Notes: generated from the sequence alone by a model not told the origin. A stretch of DNA of 64,000 bases from Thiodiazotropha sp050305635 (GCA_050305635.1 JBNLFS010000148.1:1-64000), one strand, 5' to 3'. Numbered from the stretch's first letter, positions 44,001 through 53,001 are shown. Translations and numbers: made by a program.

Positions 44001-45194
44001 ATGCTCCTGTCCGTAATTCAAAAAGAGATTCGCCTGGTGCTTAAGGACCCGCATGCGCTGCTGGTGCTGTTTCTCCTGCCGGTGGTGTTCATCCTGATCA
44101 TGTCCCTGGCCCTGCAGGATCGCATGAGCGGAGACAGCCAGAGCCATCCCAAGGTGGGGCTGTGGGTGGAGGAGCCCGCCGCGCTGGAACCGGATCTGCG
44201 CGCCCGCTTCGAGGCCCTGGATGGTCTCAGTGTGATTGCGGCTCCAGAGCGCGAGACATTATTGCAGCAACTGGACCGGGGGGATTATCTGGCGGTCATC
44301 CTACTGCCAAGGGGATTTTCCGCCACCCTGTCGAATCCTCGCAGTGCGGATGCGGACAAGTTGCAGATCATCTATGCCCCCAGCCTGCCCGCCTCTCTGC
44401 GCCGCTCTATCCTCGGATCCGTGCGCGAGGCCCTGGGCGCCGCCCAGGTGAGGCGGCTGTTTACCTACGACGACATCAGCGAGGCGGAGCGTCAGAGCCG
44501 CATCGACCACCTGCTCGGGCGCACCCTGGTGGTGACCCGCTCCCGGGGCGATGCCGACTCGAGCCCGCCGAACTCGGTGCAACAGAGCGTCCCCGCCTGG
44601 CTGATTTTCTCCATGTACTTCGTGGTCCTGCCGATCGCCACCACCCTGTTGACCGAACGTCAGCAGGGTACCCTGCAGCGACTGCGCACCCTGCCGGTCT
44701 CCGGCTCAGTGCTGCTGCTGGGCAAGCTGATTCCCTACCTGATCATCAATCTGATCCAGGCAGCGCTGATGCTGCTGGTGGGCATCCACCTGGTGCCCCT
44801 GCTGACCGGCGAGGGTCTGCAGCTGGGCGCCAATGCCTGGCTGCTGCTGCCTCTGATCCTGGCGGTCAGCCTGTCGGCGATCAGTTTCGCGCTGCTGATC
44901 GCGACCCGCGCCAGAACCAGCGAGCAGGCCACCACCCTGGGCGGCATCAGTAATCTGATCCTGGCCGCCATTGGTGGTATCATGGTGCCCACTTTCGTGA
45001 TGCCCGAACTGATGCAGCATATCGCCGCGCTCTCGCCCATGAACTGGGCGCTGGAGGGATTTTTCGCGGTCCTGTTGCGCCAGGATAATGGGGCTCAGGT
45101 CGGCCCGGAGATCCTCAAGCTGCTGGCGCTCTCGGGTATCCTGTTTTCACTGGCACTCTACTCCTATCGCGAACTGACGGACGGCAAAGCATGA
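44001..45194 (+). CDS. ABC-2 type permease
   Basis: 397 residues. One N-terminal TM helix (about 20-40) and a periplasmic domain of about 150 residues are followed by five or six C-terminal helices, the layout of the YhhJ/NodJ ABC-2 exporters. TLLTERQQGTLQRLRTLPVS is the cytoplasmic coupling segment. It forms the channel with the ATPase encoded just upstream. Its stop overlaps the ACP start by 4 bases (ATGA), tying export to synthesis. Confidence 0.9.
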   Translation: MLLSVIQKEIRLVLKDPHALLVLFLLPVVFILIMSLALQDRMSGDSQSHPKVGLWVEEPAALEPDLRARFEALDGLSVIAAPERETLLQQLDRGDYLAVILLPRGFSATLSNPRSADADKLQIIYAPSLPASLRRSILGSVREALGAAQVRRLFTYDDISEAERQSRIDHLLGRTLVVTRSRGDADSSPPNSVQQSVPAWLIFSMYFVVLPIATTLLTERQQGTLQRLRTLPVSGSVLLLGKLIPYLIINLIQAALMLLVGIHLVPLLTGEGLQLGANAWLLLPLILAVSLSAISFALLIATRARTSEQATTLGGISNLILAAIGGIMVPTFVMPELMQHIAALSPMNWALEGFFAVLLRQDNGAQVGPEILKLLALSGILFSLALYSYRELTDGKA

Positions 45195-45460
45195 AAGGTT
45201 CAATGGACACACAGTTCAAGCTGGAACTCAAACAGATGATCGTGGACGAGTGCCGACTGGATGAATTCACAGCGGAGGACATCAAGGATGATGAATACCT
45301 GGCCGGTCCCGAGGCGCGTTTTGGGCTCGATTCCATCGACATGTTGCAGGTGATTGTGACCATCAAGAACCGTTACGGGGTACACATTCAGAACGATGCG
45401 GACTCTCGACAGATACTCGCCACGATCGACAATCTGGCGGATTTTCTGCACCCGGAATAA
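45191..45460 (+). CDS. Acyl carrier protein
   Basis: 89 residues. The phosphopantetheine site is Ser48 in RFGLDSIDMLQVIVTI. The small, acidic, helical sequence is normal for a type II ACP. I kept the first ATG because it overlaps the permease stop (ATGA); an ATG at 45203 would give an 85-residue protein. It should carry the growing chain for the two ketosynthase-like proteins that follow. It is separate from the fatty-acid acpP, whose neighbours (fabD, fabG, fabF) are absent. Confidence 0.88.
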   Translation: MKGSMDTQFKLELKQMIVDECRLDEFTAEDIKDDEYLAGPEARFGLDSIDMLQVIVTIKNRYGVHIQNDADSRQILATIDNLADFLHPE

Positions 45461-45502
45461 CCGATCCTCGGGACAAACCTGTCCCGGGCTTCCCATCAGA
45501 AG

Positions 45503-46657
45503 ATGATCCCGCAGCGGCTTCCCATCACCGGCATGGCATGCGCCTCCCACCTGGGCGAAAGCCTCGGGGGCTTGCCTGCGTCCGCCGACCCAGGCAACGA
45601 CTACACACCGCCGCGCATCACCCTGGCCTCCACCGGACTCGAGGTGCCCTACTACACCATCGACCGCAACCTGGAAGATGAAAACCGCCTCTTCGGAATC
45701 CTTTACAATGTGGTCGAACGAGCCCTGGAGCGCAGCGGACTCTCCCCCGAGGAACGGCGCCACACCGGAGTGTTCATCGGCTCCTCCAGCTACGATCTGA
45801 GGCAGAGTGAAATCGTCTATCAGAGACAGCTCGCGGCGGCCGACCCGGATGCCCTGCCGATGCCCTACACCGGTTACAACCGCCTGGGCGCGGCCCTCTG
45901 CGAACGCTTTTCAATCGGCGGCGAACCCTTCAATCTCAACACCGCCTGCACCTCCAGCGCGAATGCCCTGCTGCTCGCCCACAGCATGCTGCGGCAGGAA
46001 AAATACCGACATGCCCTGGTGATCGGCATCGAGCTGTACAACGAAACCACCATCACCGGCTTCTCCGGTCTGCAACTGATCGCCGAGCGGCGCATTGCCC
46101 CCTTTGATGCCCAGCGCGACGGCATTCTGTTGGGGGAGTCCTGCTCCGCCCTGGTGCTGAGCGGGCGGCACGCGACAGCAGCCGGGACCGGTCTGTATGT
46201 GCACGGAGGCGGCAGCAGTTTCGATCCCTACAGCATCACCACTTCCAACCCGGACGGTTCGACCATCGCTCAGGCCCTGGAAAACGCCCTGCAACGCACC
46301 GGTGTCGACCGGCGTCAGATTCTGGCCATCAAGACCCACGGTACCGGCACCCGCATGAACGACGCCTCGGAATCCCGGGGCATCATCAGCGTATTCGGCC
46401 CGGACACTCCGCCGATCACCGCCCTGAAACCCTATGTCGGACACACCCTGGGGGCCTGCGGCACCCTGGAACTGATCCTTTTCGGTCAGGCCCTGCGGGA
46501 AGGCTGGCTGCCCGGGACACTCAACCTGGACGAGCCGGACCCGGAACTCGAGCTGATCCCCATAACTGAAAACCGGGAGGCGCAGGCGGGATTCTACCTG
46601 CTGAATTTCTTCGGTTTCGGTGGCAGCAACACCGTGATCGTGTTGGAGAAGACCTGA
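45503..46657 (+). CDS. Beta-ketoacyl synthase (KS)
   Basis: 384 residues, thiolase fold. The catalytic triad is complete: Cys149 in LNTACTSSANALLLA, His279 in KTHGTGTRMND and His314 in KPYVGHTLGACG. It should condense an ACP-bound extender with the growing chain. The sequence is slightly shorter than FabF (about 410) and resembles ketosynthases of accessory type II systems. Its stop overlaps the start of a Cys-less relative by one base (TGATG), implying that the two are made together as a KS/chain-length-factor-like pair. Confidence 0.88.
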   Translation: MIPQRLPITGMACASHLGESLGGLPASADPGNDYTPPRITLASTGLEVPYYTIDRNLEDENRLFGILYNVVERALERSGLSPEERRHTGVFIGSSSYDLRQSEIVYQRQLAAADPDALPMPYTGYNRLGAALCERFSIGGEPFNLNTACTSSANALLLAHSMLRQEKYRHALVIGIELYNETTITGFSGLQLIAERRIAPFDAQRDGILLGESCSALVLSGRHATAAGTGLYVHGGGSSFDPYSITTSNPDGSTIAQALENALQRTGVDRRQILAIKTHGTGTRMNDASESRGIISVFGPDTPPITALKPYVGHTLGACGTLELILFGQALREGWLPGTLNLDEPDPELELIPITENREAQAGFYLLNFFGFGGSNTVIVLEKT

Positions 46658-47580
46658 TGGAACTCAATCTGCCCCTGTATGGCTTCGGCGGTTTCAGCCA
46701 GTGCATCAGAGACCAGCTCCCGGAATTGAACGAGCCCCTCAAAGCGATCCCCCTCAAGCCGCCCCGGCGTTCGGACCGGCTGACCCAGTTGAGTCTGCTC
46801 GGCCTGGCCGCCACCCCCGGACATGAGCACCTCAATCCGCACACCCAACTGATACTCGCCAGCGGCGACGCCAATCTGAGCAGCACCATTCAGAACAATG
46901 AACAGATCTTCGCCCAGCACAGCATCCCCAACCCCATCGCCTTCATCAACACGGTCAACAACTCCACCGCCTTTCATGTCAGCCAGGCCTTGCGCATCGG
47001 CGGCCAGGTGACCACAGTCTCCCGGGGCGACTGCTCGCTTGAGGCGGGATTTCAGATTGCCGACACCCTGAGACTGGAGCAGGACCTGCCGATTCTGCTG
47101 GGAGCCGTGGACGAGGTGCCGAATGAACCGGACCCGCATCGCCGTCGGCTCGGCCTGAGTCCCGGGGAGCCCCTGGCGGAGGGCAGTTTCTGGTTTCACT
47201 GCGGTCACCCGCAACACGCTGAACCGCCCCGGGCCTGGGTGCGTTTCTGTGGGCCGTTCGAGGATCCGGAGGCGCTGCCCGCCTGGTGCCGACAACAGCA
47301 AACAACCCACATCCTGACCGCCGACGGTATCGATGAACCACAGACGCTGATCAGCCGGTTGCCCGGGGAGTGGATCGCGCCGGCATCCGAGGGAATCATG
47401 CCAATTCAGAACGCCCTGCACCTGCAGAACTGGCTGGCCTGCGCGGGCCCCGGCGAACGCCTGATCATGATCAATCGGACCCCGGGGAGCCGCCGATTGT
47501 GTGTGACCCTGGTCGAAATACCCGGGGGGGAGATCAATCCGGACCGCTGTTCCGACAGATCGGCGGATCAAGGTCCATGA
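46657..47580 (+). CDS. Catalytically degenerate KS-like protein
   Basis: 307 residues. The thiolase-like core is recognisable (QLILASGDANLSS, then FINTVNNSTAFHVSQALRIGG), but the nucleophile position is Asn101 where the partner has Cys149, and no HGTGT or VGH motif is found. This recalls chain-length factors, which lack the Cys and form heterodimers with an active KS. It is shorter than a full KS and lacks much of the C-terminal half. A role as partner or scaffold of the upstream KS is inferred. Confidence 0.65.
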   Translation: MELNLPLYGFGGFSQCIRDQLPELNEPLKAIPLKPPRRSDRLTQLSLLGLAATPGHEHLNPHTQLILASGDANLSSTIQNNEQIFAQHSIPNPIAFINTVNNSTAFHVSQALRIGGQVTTVSRGDCSLEAGFQIADTLRLEQDLPILLGAVDEVPNEPDPHRRRLGLSPGEPLAEGSFWFHCGHPQHAEPPRAWVRFCGPFEDPEALPAWCRQQQTTHILTADGIDEPQTLISRLPGEWIAPASEGIMPIQNALHLQNWLACAGPGERLIMINRTPGSRRLCVTLVEIPGGEINPDRCSDRSADQGP

Positions 47581-47653
47581 TCCCGGGCCGATAACCCTCT
47601 CAAGCCCGACCCCGCAGCCAGTCTGAACCGTTCCCAGGAAGGAGTATCCCGCA

Positions 47654-49108
47654 GTGGACGCCCGCGACCCGTCATCCGCACTCATGCAAGACCTGCGCAA
47701 CAATCTGAACGCCGGAGTGCGCCTGGCGACCGGAATGCGCGTCACGCGCAATGATTTCGTTATCAACTTCGACCAGGGACTGGCGCTGATGCTGGTCATG
47801 ATCAGCCTTGAGGTGCTGATCGACACCCTGGGCACGGAGTACCCCGCGAGCTATTCGGGTTACGGGCTCAATTATCTGGCTGCGGTATATCTGTTCGACC
47901 TGATGCTGATGCTCCTGGTGGCGCGCCTGGCCGGAGCCGGTCCCCGGCAGACCGGCGGCCTGGTGATCGCCAACCTGGCATTCACACCGGTCTACCTGGT
48001 GGTTTCGCATCTGCTGTCCAACCGCATCGCCGACAGCGAGCTGAACCCCGCGGGACTGTGGTTGGTGTGGCTCCTGCCGGTGGTCTGGCAACTGCTGATT
48101 CTGGTGCGGCTGCTGCAGCTGTTCATCGACCTGCCCAGGCGTCGCGCCGCAGCGCTGGCGATTCTGAACATCGGACTCGGTATCACCAGCTTGTGGCTGC
48201 TGCCCCACACCCAGCTCTGGTACAGCGATGAGCCGGACACGGCGGACAGCCCCTACGCCCGACTCTACGAGCTCAGTATGGAGGACCTGTTCTACGACCA
48301 GCCGCAGATGCTGCAATCGGCCCTGGCGGGGATCGAGCCCCAGCGTCCCGGGGTGGCGGACCTGTATCTGCTGGCAATGGGCGGATACGGTCTGGAGAAG
48401 GTGTTTCTCAACGAGGTGGAGTTCGTGCGACAACTGTTCGACCAGCGCTTCGACACCCGGGGACACTCCCTGATCCTGGTCAACAACATCGATACCGTGA
48501 GCCGCTACCCCCTGGCCAACCGCCACAACCTGCGCGATGCCCTCGCCAGCCTGGGCTCACACATGGATACCGAAGAGGATGTATTGTTCCTGTTCATGAC
48601 CTCCCATGGGAGTAAAAGTCACCGCTTTTCGGTCAATTTCGGACCCATCCGGTTGGATGACCTGACCCCGCAACAGGTACGCCAGGCCCTCGACGATGCG
48701 GGCATTCACTGGCGCATCATCCTGGTATCGAGCTGTTACTCGGGCGGGTTCATCGAAGCCCTCAAGGACCCCAACACCCTGATCATAACCGCCGCCGCTC
48801 CCGATCGGACCTCGTTTGGCTGCGGCGCGGAGAGCGAGTTCACCGATTTCGGCACCGCCTATTTCAAGCATGGACTGGTGGAGAGCGCGAATTTCATCCA
48901 CGCCTTCGATCTGGCCGAGACCTGGGTGGCGGACAAGGAGCAGCGGGAAAAACGCAAGCCATCCCTGCCGCAGCGATTCATCGGCGAAGCCATCGGCGAG
49001 AAACTCGCCTCGTGGCAACCGGAATCACCCCCCAGGGAGACCCGCCAGGCGGAACACTGCGCCCAGCACCCGGATCAGCCGTCCTGTCTCACACCGGGCC
49101 TGAAATAG
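47654..49108 (+). CDS. Membrane C13-family cysteine peptidase
   Basis: 484 residues from a GTG start with AGGAAGGAG about 10 bases upstream. About five hydrophobic segments lie between residues 35 and 195. A caspase-fold C13 peptidase domain (about 235-440) then has the catalytic His318 in LFMTSHGSKSH and Cys361 in ILVSSCYSGGFIEAL. C13 enzymes are legumain- and GPI-transamidase-related and cut after Asn/Asp or transfer the acyl group. It is the last gene of the exporter-ACP-KS operon, so it may mature a protein or transfer a chain. That role is not established. Confidence 0.78.
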   Translation: MDARDPSSALMQDLRNNLNAGVRLATGMRVTRNDFVINFDQGLALMLVMISLEVLIDTLGTEYPASYSGYGLNYLAAVYLFDLMLMLLVARLAGAGPRQTGGLVIANLAFTPVYLVVSHLLSNRIADSELNPAGLWLVWLLPVVWQLLILVRLLQLFIDLPRRRAAALAILNIGLGITSLWLLPHTQLWYSDEPDTADSPYARLYELSMEDLFYDQPQMLQSALAGIEPQRPGVADLYLLAMGGYGLEKVFLNEVEFVRQLFDQRFDTRGHSLILVNNIDTVSRYPLANRHNLRDALASLGSHMDTEEDVLFLFMTSHGSKSHRFSVNFGPIRLDDLTPQQVRQALDDAGIHWRIILVSSCYSGGFIEALKDPNTLIITAAAPDRTSFGCGAESEFTDFGTAYFKHGLVESANFIHAFDLAETWVADKEQREKRKPSLPQRFIGEAIGEKLASWQPESPPRETRQAEHCAQHPDQPSCLTPGLK

Positions 49109-49112
49109 CAAC

Positions 49113-49146
49113 GTAGCCCGGGCGCGGCGCAGCGGAACCCGGGAAC
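49113..49146. repeat. REP-like repeat, family 2, direct copy
   Basis: GTAGCCCGGGCGCGGCGCAG running into CGGAACCCGGGAAC, the same family as 34539-34572. It begins 5 bases after the peptidase gene, between two converging operons. Confidence 0.7.
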
Positions 49147-49177
49147 GCCCCACGGCGCTCAGCCTTCAGATCCTCAG

Positions 49178-49211
49178 GTTCCCGGGTTCCACTTCGTTTC
49201 ACCCGGGCTAC
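49178..49211. repeat. REP-like repeat, family 2, inverted copy
   Basis: GGTTCCCGGGTTCCACTTCG running into CACCCGGGCTACG, facing the copy at 49113-49146. The pair could fold into a hairpin that separates the converging operons. Confidence 0.7.
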
Positions 49212-49266
49212 GCGCTCTCCATGCTCTGCGTGGGAATGTATACCTACTGCGGTATGGGTCACTGCA

Positions 49267-50259
49267 CTAAAGCTTCACAAGCCGGGAATACAGCGCCCCC
49301 TCCAGCCCGGCGATCTTTTCCAGCTGGTCGGCGATGGAATCGAAGGTATCGTCGTAGCGAGCCTTGCTCTTGCGCGCGCACATCAGGGCGAACAGGCGCC
49401 ATTCGTCACCGATGCGGGACATCTCCTGGGCCGCTTCATCGAGCAGATCCGAGCCGAGGATTTCGGCGGCTTCCTGGAGGAACGCCGCGTACATGAAACG
49501 GAAACCGCCCCCGCCGGTGCCGATCTCCTCCTGCATTCGCACGATATGTCCCAGGTAGAGATGCGCCTTGCGATCCTCGACCCGGTCCAGACCCCGTATG
49601 TTGCGCGCCACCCGGGCAATCCCCTTGACCCCGGCGATGGGCACCGGGCTTTTCGGACCGTTGATCTTCGCCGTAAAACGGATCGCTTTGGGCAACAGAG
49701 TCGGGTAATCGATGCGCTCCGGCACCGAGTCCGGGTAGTAGAGCAGCCCCTTGGGCGCCAGAGCCCCCTTGGCGAAGCGCGCCCGGCTGAGACTCGGCGG
49801 ATCTACCGACACCACATGGGAGAAGACCGGGTCGCTGATCCGGTACTGCCCTGCCTCGCGGGCATATACCAGCAGGTTGTGGGCATTGAAGTGAAAGCGC
49901 ATATTCTCCGGAAAATAGGGCAGGAAGAACACCGAAGTCTGCAGACCCACCACCTGACCCTGGTCCAGCAGCCGGTTGAGCTCCGCCTCCCCCTGCTGAG
50001 GTTTGCGGAACCGGCGGAAGTTCATGCGCAGACCGGGAATGCGCCGGGACAGGGCACGAATGATCATCCTCGGCGGTGTACGGTAGGCAATCAGGGGCAG
50101 GCCGTTGATCTTCACCAGGGGGATATAGGCGTAGGTCAGACCGCTGGCCAGGCCGAACACCATCGCCTCGGAGAGTTCCAGTCCGTGATGGCGCAACATC
50201 CCGGACATAGCGCCGGTCTCGCAATGGGCCGCATGACGATGATCGAATTCCGCCGGCAT
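49267..50259 (-). CDS. BtrH-like acyltransferase family protein
   Basis: 330 residues from the ATG at 50259, which overlaps the preceding stop by one base (TGATG). The N-terminus matches the BtrH N-terminal domain: RHAAHCETGAMSGMLRHHGL then ELSEAMVFGLASGLTY. BtrH in butirosin synthesis moves an acyl group from an ACP to an amine, using a papain/C39-like fold. Cys12-13 region HCETGA would be the nucleophile. The C-terminal half is helical and unassigned. Given the ACP in the facing operon, release or transfer of the ACP-bound product is a reasonable guess. Confidence 0.75.
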   Translation of the reverse strand: MPAEFDHRHAAHCETGAMSGMLRHHGLELSEAMVFGLASGLTYAYIPLVKINGLPLIAYRTPPRMIIRALSRRIPGLRMNFRRFRKPQQGEAELNRLLDQGQVVGLQTSVFFLPYFPENMRFHFNAHNLLVYAREAGQYRISDPVFSHVVSVDPPSLSRARFAKGALAPKGLLYYPDSVPERIDYPTLLPKAIRFTAKINGPKSPVPIAGVKGIARVARNIRGLDRVEDRKAHLYLGHIVRMQEEIGTGGGGFRFMYAAFLQEAAEILGSDLLDEAAQEMSRIGDEWRLFALMCARKSKARYDDTFDSIADQLEKIAGLEGALYSRLVKL

Positions 50260-50669
50260 CACTCGGCACCCTCGTCCGGCAAGCGCTTCAGGGTCGCCAC
50301 GTCGATTCCCAGCACCTCCGCATAACCCGCCAGCCGGGCCTCGGAGCAGGCGGCGAAGCGGCGTGGATCGAAATCCCGCTTCACCCACCACTGGAACCGA
50401 CCCACCGCCTGGGCCAGCATCGGCAGGTCCATGCGCTGGTGATACATGTGGTATTCCAGGGGCGAGGTCAGTCCCTGACGCGCCCGCGCCAGGGCATCCC
50501 GGCTGAGCCGCTCGATCTCATCCAGGGCCTGCGCGAGCACCAGTTCCTCGACTTCCCAGCCCGAGGTCTGGTTGATCTCGATCCGCCCGCCCTCGGACTC
50601 GGCGTAGATCACCTTGGTCTCGCCCCCCAGGGATTGAGCCTGATCCTGTGGAATATCCCGGAACTTCAT
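50259..50669 (-). CDS. Conserved hypothetical protein of the lipid cluster
   Basis: 136 residues, soluble and mostly helical, starting MKFRDIPQDQAQSLGGETKV. A mid-protein stretch rich in aromatic residues (EYHMYHQRMDLPMLAQAVG, RFQWWVKRDFDPRRF) could form a hydrophobic pocket. No catalytic motif is recognised. It overlaps the KAS III gene by 4 bases (ATGA) upstream and the BtrH-like gene by 1 base downstream, so it is translated with them and probably acts in the same step or complex. Confidence 0.7.
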   Translation of the reverse strand: MKFRDIPQDQAQSLGGETKVIYAESEGGRIEINQTSGWEVEELVLAQALDEIERLSRDALARARQGLTSPLEYHMYHQRMDLPMLAQAVGRFQWWVKRDFDPRRFAACSEARLAGYAEVLGIDVATLKRLPDEGAE

Positions 50670-51814
50670 ACCGCGGTCAGCAACATGAAGGAGCTGGAGA
50701 AACGCCCGCTTTCCGGGACGAAACAGAGCAGCCGGTCGCCGCTCTTCACCCGCCCGGACTTCAGCAGCTCATCCAGCATGATGTAGATGGAGGCGGAACC
50801 GGTATTGCCCCGGGTGGTCAGGTTGGTGAACCAGCGCTCCCTGGGGATCTCGAAATCCAGCGCCACCAGGGCCTCGTAGACCTTGTCCTCGAAGAACATG
50901 GAGGAGATGTGGGGCAGGAAGAAGTCCACCTGCTCGGCGCGCAGGCCGGTTTTCGGGATCACCCGTTTGAGGGTCTCCACCACCGCCATCGGCACGATGT
51001 GTTCGTTGAGCAGTTTGACATCCTGCTTGATGGTCATCACCGAATGATCCATCAACGCCTCTTGAGAATAGAGCTTCCAGCTGCGCAGCGCGCCATCTTC
51101 GAGCTTTTCCGCCCCCGCATACATGCAGGTCTCCAACTCGTTGGCGTAGGAGAAGATCTCGATCCAGTCGATCGCCAGCACCGGCTGATCGGCGCGCCGG
51201 CGGGGCTCGGACTCCACCCGGAAGGCACCGGCCCCGTCGGAGAGCATCCAGCGCAGGAAGTCCTTTTCGAAGGCGATCTCCGGCTTCTTCTGCAACTGGT
51301 CCAGCTTGTAGCGGGACTCGGCCTCGAAATGATCCGCGCGAAGCACCGGGGAGGCCAGCTCCGAGCCGGTGGAGACCACCTGGTCGAACTCACCGCTCTT
51401 CACCCCCAGATAGGCATACTTCAAAGCCGCCGCGCCACTCAGACAGATTCCCGAAGTGGAGATCACCTCGCAACAGGGGTTACCCAGCTCCCCATGCACC
51501 ATCAGCCCGTGCCCCGGCATGACCTGATCCGGCAGGGAGGTGCCGGAGACCAGGCATTGCAGGCCCCACAGCTCCTCTTCCGAGTCGAACAGAGCGCGCA
51601 CGCACTGGGCGGTCATCTGCGCGTTGGTGTGGGTCATCTCCCCCGTATCAGGATCGATGGCATAGTAGCGCTGTTTGATGCCATTGCTGCGCAGCACCAG
51701 GCGTTTGGCCCGGGAGGGCTTGCCCCCCACCATGCCGAGCACCGTTTCGATCCGCTCATTGTCCACCGGTTGGTTAGGCAGGAAGGAGGCGGTATTGGTG
51801 ATATACGCCTTCAT
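50666..51814 (-). CDS. KAS III-like ketosynthase, DarB-type
   Basis: 382 residues from the ATG at 51814, which overlaps the stop of the upstream gene by 4 bases. The thiolase fold has the active Cys in VISTSGICLSGAAALKYAY, and an Asn-x-Thr-x-Gly-Asn motif late (FTNLTTRGNTGSASIYIML). The sequence style is that of DarB, the KAS III-like enzyme that joins two acyl chains in dialkylresorcinol synthesis, but the substrates here are not known. It is flanked by a DarA-like gene upstream and the 136-residue gene downstream. Confidence 0.82.
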   Translation of the reverse strand: MKAYITNTASFLPNQPVDNERIETVLGMVGGKPSRAKRLVLRSNGIKQRYYAIDPDTGEMTHTNAQMTAQCVRALFDSEEELWGLQCLVSGTSLPDQVMPGHGLMVHGELGNPCCEVISTSGICLSGAAALKYAYLGVKSGEFDQVVSTGSELASPVLRADHFEAESRYKLDQLQKKPEIAFEKDFLRWMLSDGAGAFRVESEPRRRADQPVLAIDWIEIFSYANELETCMYAGAEKLEDGALRSWKLYSQEALMDHSVMTIKQDVKLLNEHIVPMAVVETLKRVIPKTGLRAEQVDFFLPHISSMFFEDKVYEALVALDFEIPRERWFTNLTTRGNTGSASIYIMLDELLKSGRVKSGDRLLCFVPESGRFSSSFMLLTAV

Positions 51815-52764
51815 GCGTCGCAACCGAACTGGTTCATGCGCTCACGCCCCGAACCGGAGGGCGCTTCATAATAGGTTTTGATCTGCTGATGTCTTTGCTT
51901 CATAAACGGGCCCAGCAGCGCCTTGAGCAGCATCGTCACAGGCACCACCGTTACAATCATTAATACCAGGAACACGACATAGAGGAACAGCACGGGTTTG
52001 CGCCCGGGATCCCCCGGTCTGCCCACCCGGCGCAACAGCTTGCCCCAGACGAGAAAACTGCGATGGCCCGCCTTCTCCGACTGGATCAGGCTGACGTCCG
52101 CATTGACCGCACCGAGCCCCTTCAGCATCGGCGCTGTTTCACGTTCCGCATCCTCACGCAGCCCGGCCTCGATGGCCCGGCCGAAGCGGCAACTGGCCGC
52201 GATGTCCCGATCCGAGACCCCGGCCGGGGGAAAACCCCAGAAGGCGTTCTTGCGCCCGGTCCACAACCACCGGGGCGTCGTCACAAAGGTCGCCAGGCTG
52301 GAGCCCTGATCGGTCAACACCACATTATCGAGCAATCGGGCGCCGCAGTCATCCAACAGACCCTTTATTGTTTCCTGGGCCCGGGTCCACATGTTGCGGC
52401 AACCGATCAAGGTGATCACAGGGCGGTCCTTGAGCAGGGCTTTGCCCTGCGGACTCTGCAGGAATGCCGTGATCGGCGGCGCCGGCGCCAGGAACCAGAC
52501 CTGATAGGCGAGGATCACCAGGTCGGCCGAATAGTCCGCGTCCACCGTGATCGGTTGCAACGGCGGCGGATCCAGGTAGACACACTCCGGAAACACATCC
52601 AGAAACTCGAAGAAAGGCCAGGGGTAGGGAAAGGAAGTGACCGGCTGAAGGGTCTCCACCCGCAGCTCGATATCCCCTGAATCGGCCAGGGGGCGGCACA
52701 GGGCATCGACGATTCGGGAAAGCTGACCGGTTTGAGAGTACTGAACGACGAGAATCTTTTTCAT
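51811..52764 (-). CDS. DarA-like flavodoxin-fold protein
   Basis: 317 residues. The opening KILVVQYSQTGQLSRIVDAL is a flavodoxin-like phosphate loop. Later parts of the fold are LVILAYQVWFLAPAPPITAF and VITLIGCRNMWTRAQE. A hydrophobic helix pair near the C-terminus (LFLYVVFLVLMIVTVVPVTM) would hold it on the membrane. Proteins of this build are annotated as DarA in dialkylresorcinol clusters. It is the first gene of the four-gene operon. Whether FMN is bound cannot be told by eye. Confidence 0.7.
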   Translation of the reverse strand: MKKILVVQYSQTGQLSRIVDALCRPLADSGDIELRVETLQPVTSFPYPWPFFEFLDVFPECVYLDPPPLQPITVDADYSADLVILAYQVWFLAPAPPITAFLQSPQGKALLKDRPVITLIGCRNMWTRAQETIKGLLDDCGARLLDNVVLTDQGSSLATFVTTPRWLWTGRKNAFWGFPPAGVSDRDIAASCRFGRAIEAGLREDAERETAPMLKGLGAVNADVSLIQSEKAGHRSFLVWGKLLRRVGRPGDPGRKPVLFLYVVFLVLMIVTVVPVTMLLKALLGPFMKQRHQQIKTYYEAPSGSGRERMNQFGCDA

Positions 52765-53001
52765 AGCTGACAGATGACCACTGGGCGAAACACTCCCTTG
52801 CGCCCACTCGGCGTTCTGAGACGGGGATCCGATCGGCCGGTTGTCGCGGTCCTGCGGCTAGTCCGGTCGATGCACGGCGCAATCCCTCATCAAACTGAGA
52901 GTCGGGATCAGTCTGCCTTTGGAACCCAACGCTGTCAATCGGCACCCGATCAACCCGCCGTAAACAACCCCCTTCCCCCCGTTCATCGGGGCACTGAATC
53001 G

